Assembly (NCBI GenBank): GCA_017399665.1 | Contig: JAFQBR010000148.1 | Location: 1-9,926 of the forward strand | From: Clostridia bacterium | Lineage (GTDB): Bacteria; Bacillota_A; Clostridia; Christensenellales; Borkfalkiaceae | Length of the DNA stretch: 9,926 bases | Direction: 5' to 3' | Part shown: positions 5,860 to 9,926 of the stretch, one piece after another | Layout of the letters: the number at the start of each line of letters is the position of its first letter | Position numbering within the stretch: position 1 is the stretch's first letter | The notes under the pieces: generated by a model | The model's database searches: none | The model's input: the letters and a program-made list of their open reading frames with translations, nothing else | Told to the model about the DNA's origin: nothing | Made by a program: the position numbers and the translations under genes

Positions 5860-5883
5860 GGTGATTTGCAAATTGCTGTCACC
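5860..5883 (+). promoter_or_regulatory. Hairpin in the mrp leader
   Basis: GGTGA (5860-5864) pairs with TCACC (5879-5883) around a loop that contains the small palindrome ATTTGCAAAT (5864-5873). It lies between the predicted transcription start and the AGGAG ribosome site (5896-5900). No U-tract follows, so any effect would be on translation or stability. Only 5 bp are certain. Confidence 0.25.
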
Positions 5884-5895
5884 AGGCATCATTGT

Positions 5896-5900
5896 AGGAG
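5896..5900 (+). promoter_or_regulatory. Ribosome site that fixes the Mrp start
   Basis: AGGAG ends 7 bases before ATG 5908. It supports a start there rather than at the in-frame TTG 93 bases upstream, which is the promoter -35 box and lacks a ribosome site. Confidence 0.8.
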
Positions 5901-5907
5901 TTTAGTT

Positions 5908-6744
5908 ATGAGCGAAAGTTGTAATCACGATTGCAGCAGCTGCGCAAGCAAAAGCAGTTGTTCAAGTTCAAGTCAAGACGGTGGTTTATTAAAATGCAAG
6001 CCAAACCGTTATTCAAAAATTAAAAAAGTTATTGGCGTAGTAAGCGGTAAGGGTGGCGTTGGTAAGTCTTCTGTTACTTCAATGCTAGCAGTTCTTATGC
6101 GCAGAATGGGCTATAAGACAGCCATTTTAGATGCAGATATTACAGGTCCTTCAATTCCTAAAGCATTCGGTATAAAAGAAAAAGCCGTTGCAGATGAAGA
6201 GTTTTTATTTCCTGTAATTTCTAAAACGGGAATAGAAATTATGAGTATTAATTTACTATTAGAGGACGAAAGTTCCCCCGTTGTTTGGCGTGGACCTGTT
6301 TTAGCGGGCGCTGTTAAGCAATTTTTTGAAGAGGTTAGCTGGAACGAGGTTGACTATATGTTCGTTGATATGCCTCCCGGAACGGGCGACGTACCTCTAA
6401 CCGTTTTTCAGTCTTTACCGCTAGATGGTATAATTGTTGTAACAACACCACAAGACCTTGTTTCTATGGTTGTTGAAAAAGCTGTAAAAATGGCAAATCT
6501 TATGAAGATTAAGGTTTTGGCATTGGTTGAGAATATGTCTTACTTCGTTTGCCCAAACTGCAAGGAAAAACATCATATATTTGGCGAAAGCCGGGTAGAA
6601 AGTGAAGCAAAGCGTTTAGGTATAGAATGCTTTGACACTCTTCCTATTGATAGCGAACTTGCAAAGCAGGAGGACGCAGGTCTTATTGAGCTTTTTGAAG
6701 GGGATTATTTAACCGAGGTTGTAAAAGCAATAGATAAAATTTAG
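5908..6744 (+). CDS. mrp: Mrp/NBP35-type P-loop ATPase, Fe-S cluster carrier
   Basis: This 278-residue cytoplasmic SIMIBI-class ATPase binds and hands over Fe-S clusters. The deviant Walker A SGKGGVGKSS (46-55) is followed by DADITGPS (75-82), the VDMPPGTGD Walker B/switch segment (153-161), TTPQ (179-182) and the bridging CxxC C215-P-N-C218 in YFVCPNC, which holds a 4Fe-4S cluster at the dimer interface. The N-terminus has C5, C9, C12 and C18 in a Ser/Cys-rich tail. The C-x2-C-x5-C part has the spacing of the last three cysteines of the eukaryotic Nbp35 N-terminal ferredoxin-like site, so a second cluster may bind there. It lacks the N-terminal DUF59 domain found in longer Mrp proteins, as usual in Clostridia. 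It has its own promoter and a strong terminator, so it is monocistronic. No Fe-S assembly genes are adjacent. Confidence 0.93.
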   Translation: MSESCNHDCSSCASKSSCSSSSQDGGLLKCKPNRYSKIKKVIGVVSGKGGVGKSSVTSMLAVLMRRMGYKTAILDADITGPSIPKAFGIKEKAVADEEFLFPVISKTGIEIMSINLLLEDESSPVVWRGPVLAGAVKQFFEEVSWNEVDYMFVDMPPGTGDVPLTVFQSLPLDGIIVVTTPQDLVSMVVEKAVKMANLMKIKVLALVENMSYFVCPNCKEKHHIFGESRVESEAKRLGIECFDTLPIDSELAKQEDAGLIELFEGDYLTEVVKAIDKI

Positions 6745-6750
6745 TAACCG

Positions 6751-6781
6751 ATTACCGCAAGAAAACCTTGCGGTAATTTTT
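6751..6781 (+). terminator. Rho-independent terminator of mrp
   Basis: An uninterrupted 11-bp stem ATTACCGCAAG (6751-6761) / CTTGCGGTAAT (6767-6777) closes a five-base loop and runs into TTTTTAT. It begins 7 bases after the TAG stop. Confidence 0.93.
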
Positions 6782-6789
6782 ATAGCTAG

Positions 6790-6837
6790 CATAAAAAATG
6801 TAAAAGTGGCGCTATAAGTCGATTATCGACACTTTTA
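6790..6837. repeat. Structured intergenic element related to the 3340-3412 region
   Basis: An 8-bp stem TAAAAGTG (6801-6808) / CACTTTTA (6830-6837) encloses a 10-base 5' bulge and an inner hairpin TCGA (6819-6822) / TCGA (6826-6829) with loop TTA. The strand CTATAAGTCGATTA (6812-6825) matches, inverted, the loop strand TAATCGACCTATAG (3391-3404) at 13 of 14 bases. The 13 bases CATAAAAAATGTA (6790-6802) also occur identically at 3340-3352. It follows the mrp terminator and has no plus-strand T-tract. On the minus strand the stem is followed by a T-rich stretch, so it could terminate minus-strand transcription. Confidence 0.45.
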
Positions 6838-6883
6838 TTGTTAAATGCAATCTATTTTTAGCGTATATAATTTGTAAAAAAAA

Positions 6884-6895
6884 TAAAACGTTTTA
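6884..6895. other. 12-bp perfect palindrome upstream of the pseudo-pump gene
   Basis: TAAAACGTTTTA is self-complementary and lies 55 bases upstream of the -35 box. It could be an operator for a dimeric regulator, but such a palindrome in AT-rich DNA may be chance. Apart from this and the promoter, the 6838-7032 stretch shows nothing I can identify. Confidence 0.25.
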
Positions 6896-6949
6896 GTATT
6901 TTGGGTTAAAAAAGAGCTATGTTTTTAATAGTAAGTATATCAATTCTTT

Positions 6950-6978
6950 TTGACATAATAAGTATTTAATGTTATTAT
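6950..6978 (+). promoter_or_regulatory. Consensus promoter for the pseudo-pump/galM operon
   Basis: A perfect -35 TTGACA (6950-6955), 17-base spacer and -10 TATTAT (6973-6978). Start predicted near 6985, leader about 48 bases. This is the best promoter in the window by consensus, suggesting substantial basal expression unless repressed. Confidence 0.75.
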
Positions 6979-7032
6979 ATATTTAATATAAAAAGGCGAA
7001 AGCTCTATAAAAACTTAAATTTGGGTAGTTAT

Positions 7033-8862
7033 ATGGAAGAAAACAGAAAGATTTTTTATTATCTTGCAGAGATAGGAAACGCCGATGCGTTGCAAAGAGC
7101 GGTTGCAAGAATCAATGGGGTTGTTAGCGTTAAGGTGGATGAAGATGCTAAAACCCTAGAGTACGTTATTGACGAATGGGCAAGCGATTACGACGTCTTT
7201 ACCGAAGTGATTGGCGTTTGCGCAGAATGCGGTGCAGTAATTGACTTTGATAGGGCAGATGAGGAAGTTGATTTAAAAGAAGAAGATGCGAATACTATTT
7301 TGCCTGAAGAAGAGGTTGAACTTCCCGACGAAGTAGAAGAAAGCGCGCCTGAAAAACCTGCAAAGAAAGAGAAGAAGGCACTTATTAGCGAGCGTTGGCA
7401 AAGGGTAATCGAGCTTAGTGTTTCCGTTGCTGCGTGCGTGGTTGCATTCTTCTTAACGGATATAATTCAGTACGTATTTTTAGCGATTTCTTTTGCTCTT
7501 GCAGGATATGACGCTTTATACGACGCGATTGTTAAAATGACTAAAAAACAAATAATCAGCGAAGAGCTCGTTATTTGTTTAGCGCTTTTTGCAAGTATTC
7601 TTTTAGGATATGCCGTTTACGCTGTTGTAGGGTTATTGCTATATTCAATAGTTGCCTTTGCAAGAAAGACTATTCGTGAAGAGATAGACAAAAACCCAGC
7701 TTTTGCTCAAGGCGGACAAACAGTTTCACGCACTAGTGAGGCTGGCATAGAGAAGGTAGAGCCTGAAAAAATAGAAATTGGCGAAAATATAATTTTAGAA
7801 GAGAATAAAGTTTGTCCCTTTGACGGAGTTGTTCAAGGGGAATGCGAAATAGAAGATTTTAAGGGTAACGTTCGTAGTGTAGTTGGCGGGGCGGAAATTT
7901 ACGCTGGAGAAAAAGTGCTTTCTGAAGTTCAAATTACGGTTACCGCTAAGGGCGAAGAATGTAAGTTCGGTAAATATAATAAATTTGTAAATGAAGCGGC
8001 AAATAAAACAAGTCCGCTAGCCGAAAAATTACAAAAGCACGCTCAGCTTATTTATATTTGCGTGTTAGCAGTTTCTTTAATTATTGCCTTTGTTCCACCT
8101 ATTTTTGCTCCCTCATATAAAACGGCTTTATATGAATGGGGCTTAATTGCAGTAATTATTGCCGTCCTTTCTGGCTTAAGCTTTTATACCTTTGCATCAC
8201 AAATTAATTTACTTTCGCTTCTTGCAAGGGGTAGAAAGTGTAAACTTGGCTTTGCAGGATATAAATCAGTATTAAAACTTGCAAACAGCAAAAAGCTTTT
8301 TATTGACTTTGAAAACACAGTTTTAGATGAAGACGGGCAAATTAAAGAGGATGCAGTTGGGGCTATTCGCGAGCTTAAGGATGCTGGAGTTAAAGATATT
8401 TCACTTATGTGTTCTTTAAAAGATAGTGATGCCGAAGATGTTTGTAAAGCGCTAAAAATTAAAGAATACTATTCAAGAGAAAGTGACCAAAAGATAGCAG
8501 AGCTTAAAAAATCACTTACAAGCGGGGCTTCCGTTGCAACCTCAGCTTGTTTATTTGAATCGCTTGAAGGCGAAGAAAATAAAGGGGCAGTAGTAGCATT
8601 TAACTGTGAAGAGCAAGGATATAGCGGTGACGCTTGCATATCCTCTGATCAAATAGCATATCTTCCGTACGCTGTTAAGCTTGCAAAAAGAACGGCAAAA
8701 ATTCAAAAGTTTAATCTTGCTTTAGGTATTGGCGTAAAGGCGGTGTTGGTAGCGCTTGCGTTACTTGGCTTTGCTAAGCTTTGGTGGGTAGTTTTAGCGG
8801 ATGCTATCGTTAGCGTAATTTGTGCGATTGCATCATTTATTAACAGTAAAGAAATGTATTAA
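7033..8862 (+). CDS. Degenerate P1B-type ATPase (pseudo-pump) lacking the nucleotide-binding domain
   Basis: The 609-residue membrane protein follows the plan of a heavy-metal P1B ATPase. It has an HMA-like ferredoxin-fold N-terminus (5-72), an acidic linker (75-118), paired helices (about 124-166 and 176-210), an actuator-like domain (240-312), helices 337-357 and 367-392, a reduced P domain (420-535) and final helices (562-603). The last part, LPYAVKLAKRTAKIQKFNLALG (544-565), is typical of the family. The catalytic motifs have gone. TGES is replaced near FKGNVRSV (276-283), and CPC by SGL (380-382). DKTGT has become DFENT (425-429, Asp kept). TGD is now CSL (460-462), and GDGxNDAP is absent. 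D425 lies only about 35 residues from the TGD position, so the ATP-binding domain is missing. The HMA GMxCxxC is lost, but C63-A-E-C66 sits in the second helix. ATG 7033 has GGGTAG just upstream; the in-frame TTG at 7021 has no ribosome site. It cannot plausibly be an ATP-driven pump; sensor, partner subunit or scaffold are possibilities. Confidence 0.8.
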   Translation: MEENRKIFYYLAEIGNADALQRAVARINGVVSVKVDEDAKTLEYVIDEWASDYDVFTEVIGVCAECGAVIDFDRADEEVDLKEEDANTILPEEEVELPDEVEESAPEKPAKKEKKALISERWQRVIELSVSVAACVVAFFLTDIIQYVFLAISFALAGYDALYDAIVKMTKKQIISEELVICLALFASILLGYAVYAVVGLLLYSIVAFARKTIREEIDKNPAFAQGGQTVSRTSEAGIEKVEPEKIEIGENIILEENKVCPFDGVVQGECEIEDFKGNVRSVVGGAEIYAGEKVLSEVQITVTAKGEECKFGKYNKFVNEAANKTSPLAEKLQKHAQLIYICVLAVSLIIAFVPPIFAPSYKTALYEWGLIAVIIAVLSGLSFYTFASQINLLSLLARGRKCKLGFAGYKSVLKLANSKKLFIDFENTVLDEDGQIKEDAVGAIRELKDAGVKDISLMCSLKDSDAEDVCKALKIKEYYSRESDQKIAELKKSLTSGASVATSACLFESLEGEENKGAVVAFNCEEQGYSGDACISSDQIAYLPYAVKLAKRTAKIQKFNLALGIGVKAVLVALALLGFAKLWWVVLADAIVSVICAIASFINSKEMY

Positions 8863-8873
8863 AAGGAATAAAT

Positions 8874-9902
8874 ATGATTACACAAAAGATTTTTGATAAG
8901 CTTGCAGATGGGCGTGAAGTAACTGAGTTTATACTTGATAACGGTGTTATAGAGGCACATATTCTAAACTATGGTTGTATTATTCAGTCACTTTTTGTAT
9001 GCGATAAAGATGGTGTAAAGCGCGACGTTGTGCTTGGCTATGATAATTTAAGTGGCTACGAAAACAACGGCGGTTATTTGGGCGCGTTTATTGGAAGAGT
9101 TGCAAACAGAATTAAGGATGCAAAGTTTAATTTGGAAGATAAATCTTATAAGCTTTTTGCAAACGATAATAAAAACAGTCTGCACGGTGGCGAATGTGGG
9201 TTTGACAGAAAGGTTTTTGACGCGATAATTGATGGCGAAAATCTTATTTTATCGGCAACGAGCTGTGACGGCGAAGAAGGGTATCCCGGTAACATGGATA
9301 TTAAAGTAACATATTCGTTAAAGGGCGGAGCTATTAGCATGGACTATGAATGTACTTGCGACAAAATAACCCCTATCAGTCTTACAAATCACTCTTATTT
9401 TAACCTTTCAGCAGAAGATACTGTGCTTAATCACAAGCTTACAATCAATGCAGACCATATTACACCAATAGACAAAAATCTTATTCCTACCGGTGAGCTT
9501 ATGTACGTTGCCGAAACGCCTTTTGATTTTAGAAAGGCAACACTGGTTGGTGAATACATAGATTATCCGCACAAACAAATAAAGCACGGTGGCGGATATG
9601 ACCATAACTACGTACTTAAAAACTATGGCATTTACGAAAAGGTGGCAACAGTATTTGCATCTGACACGGGTATAAAGATGGACGTTTTAACAAACGATCT
9701 TGGAGTGCAGTTTTATTCGGGAAACTTTTTAAATAACGAAATAGGCAAAGGTGGCAGAATTCACTGTAAGCGCTCTGCATTGTGTTTAGAAACACAAAAT
9801 TTTCCAAATGCAGTTAATCAACCTTCATTCCCAAGCGCTATTTTACGCCCGGGCGAAAAATTTAAACGTAAAACCACCTATTCGTTTAGTGTAGAAAAAT
9901 AA
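8874..9902 (+). CDS. galM: Aldose 1-epimerase (galactose mutarotase)
   Basis: This 342-residue cytoplasmic enzyme interconverts alpha and beta anomers of hexoses such as galactose and glucose, feeding the Leloir pathway. Family landmarks are all present: GRVANRI (74-80) with substrate-binding R79, LHGG (103-106) with H104, TNHSYFNL (171-178) with catalytic acid H173, GGGYDHNYVL (239-248) with D243, and LETQNFPNAVNQPSFP (305-320) with catalytic base E306. ILRPGE (323-328) precedes the final strand. Length and start match the family. AAAAGGA (8861-8867) is a good ribosome site overlapping the stop of the preceding gene, 11 bases away, so it is cotranscribed with the pseudo-pump. No galactose kinase, transferase or sugar transporter is adjacent. 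After the stop, CCCT (9905-9908) and AGGG (9921-9924) could be the start of a terminator, but the window ends before it can be judged. Confidence 0.95.
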   Translation: MITQKIFDKLADGREVTEFILDNGVIEAHILNYGCIIQSLFVCDKDGVKRDVVLGYDNLSGYENNGGYLGAFIGRVANRIKDAKFNLEDKSYKLFANDNKNSLHGGECGFDRKVFDAIIDGENLILSATSCDGEEGYPGNMDIKVTYSLKGGAISMDYECTCDKITPISLTNHSYFNLSAEDTVLNHKLTINADHITPIDKNLIPTGELMYVAETPFDFRKATLVGEYIDYPHKQIKHGGGYDHNYVLKNYGIYEKVATVFASDTGIKMDVLTNDLGVQFYSGNFLNNEIGKGGRIHCKRSALCLETQNFPNAVNQPSFPSAILRPGEKFKRKTTYSFSVEK

Positions 9903-9926
9903 GGCCCTGTCACAACAAAGGGTTGA

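Noticed and set aside
5815..5907. Upstream TTG start for Mrp adding 31 residues
   Set aside because: The TTG is the -35 hexamer of a good promoter, and AGGAG sits 7 bases before ATG 5908, where the protein begins with the typical Cys-rich tail.
7021..7032. TTG start for the pseudo-pump
   Set aside because: No ribosome site upstream; ATG 7033 has a purine-rich stretch at suitable distance and a conventional start codon.
7033..8862. Pseudogene or assembly error of a normal metal ATPase
   Set aside because: The frame is uninterrupted, motif losses are spread over several domains, and the flanking segments still align to the family. This fits long divergence better than a single deletion or frameshift.
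9903..9926. Terminator after galM
   Set aside because: Only a possible 4-bp stem (CCCT/AGGG) is visible before the window ends.

Overview
The window is about 9.9 kb of low-GC DNA with purine-rich Shine-Dalgarno sites, sigma-70-type promoters (often with an extended -10 TGn), U-tailed terminators and the standard bacterial code: TGA is a real stop at 5788-5790 and TGG encodes Trp. Gene content (ALDH3-type and Fe-dependent dehydrogenases, a clostridial-style serine recombinase, a SANT/Myb-like tandem DNA-binding protein, and an Mrp ATPase with an N-terminal Cys cluster) points to Bacillota, class Clostridia, probably an uncultured gut-type lineage. That placement is inferred from style and family resemblance, not from a marker gene. 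No rRNA, tRNA, CRISPR array or intact transposon is visible.

Layout. 1-234: a run of four short hairpins with different stems but matching linkers, then a REP-like element, then a promoter. 235-660: a small protein with the HEPN RNase motif Rx4H. 743-3333: a two-gene operon of an Fe-type alcohol dehydrogenase and an ALDH3-type aldehyde dehydrogenase, closed by a strong terminator (3372-3415). 3526-4131: a solitary small serine recombinase with its own promoter. It ends tail to tail with, and overlaps by a few bases, an unrecognised minus-strand gene (5018 down to 4128). 5019-5121: a divergent control region with overlapping -35 boxes and two 16-bp direct repeats, separating that gene from a DNA-binding protein (5122-5790). 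5908-6744: an Mrp/NBP35-type Fe-S carrier ATPase with its own promoter and terminator. 6745-7032: an intergenic region with a second structured element and a consensus promoter. 7033-8862: a degenerate metal-pump-like (P1B ATPase) protein. 8874-9902: aldose 1-epimerase, 11 bases downstream and probably in the same transcript.

How the genes may work together. The two dehydrogenases plausibly interconvert an alcohol, its aldehyde and the acid. The SANT-like protein is a candidate regulator of its divergent neighbour, because the direct repeats cover that neighbour's predicted -10 and start site. Mrp acts in Fe-S cluster delivery.

The most unusual item is the 609-residue P1B-ATPase relative. 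It keeps the membrane scaffold, an HMA-like N-terminus and a possible phosphorylation-site Asp. The TGE, CPC, DKTGT, TGD and GDGxND motifs are lost or degenerate, and almost the whole nucleotide-binding domain is missing, yet the frame is intact. It looks like a maintained pseudo-pump of unknown role.
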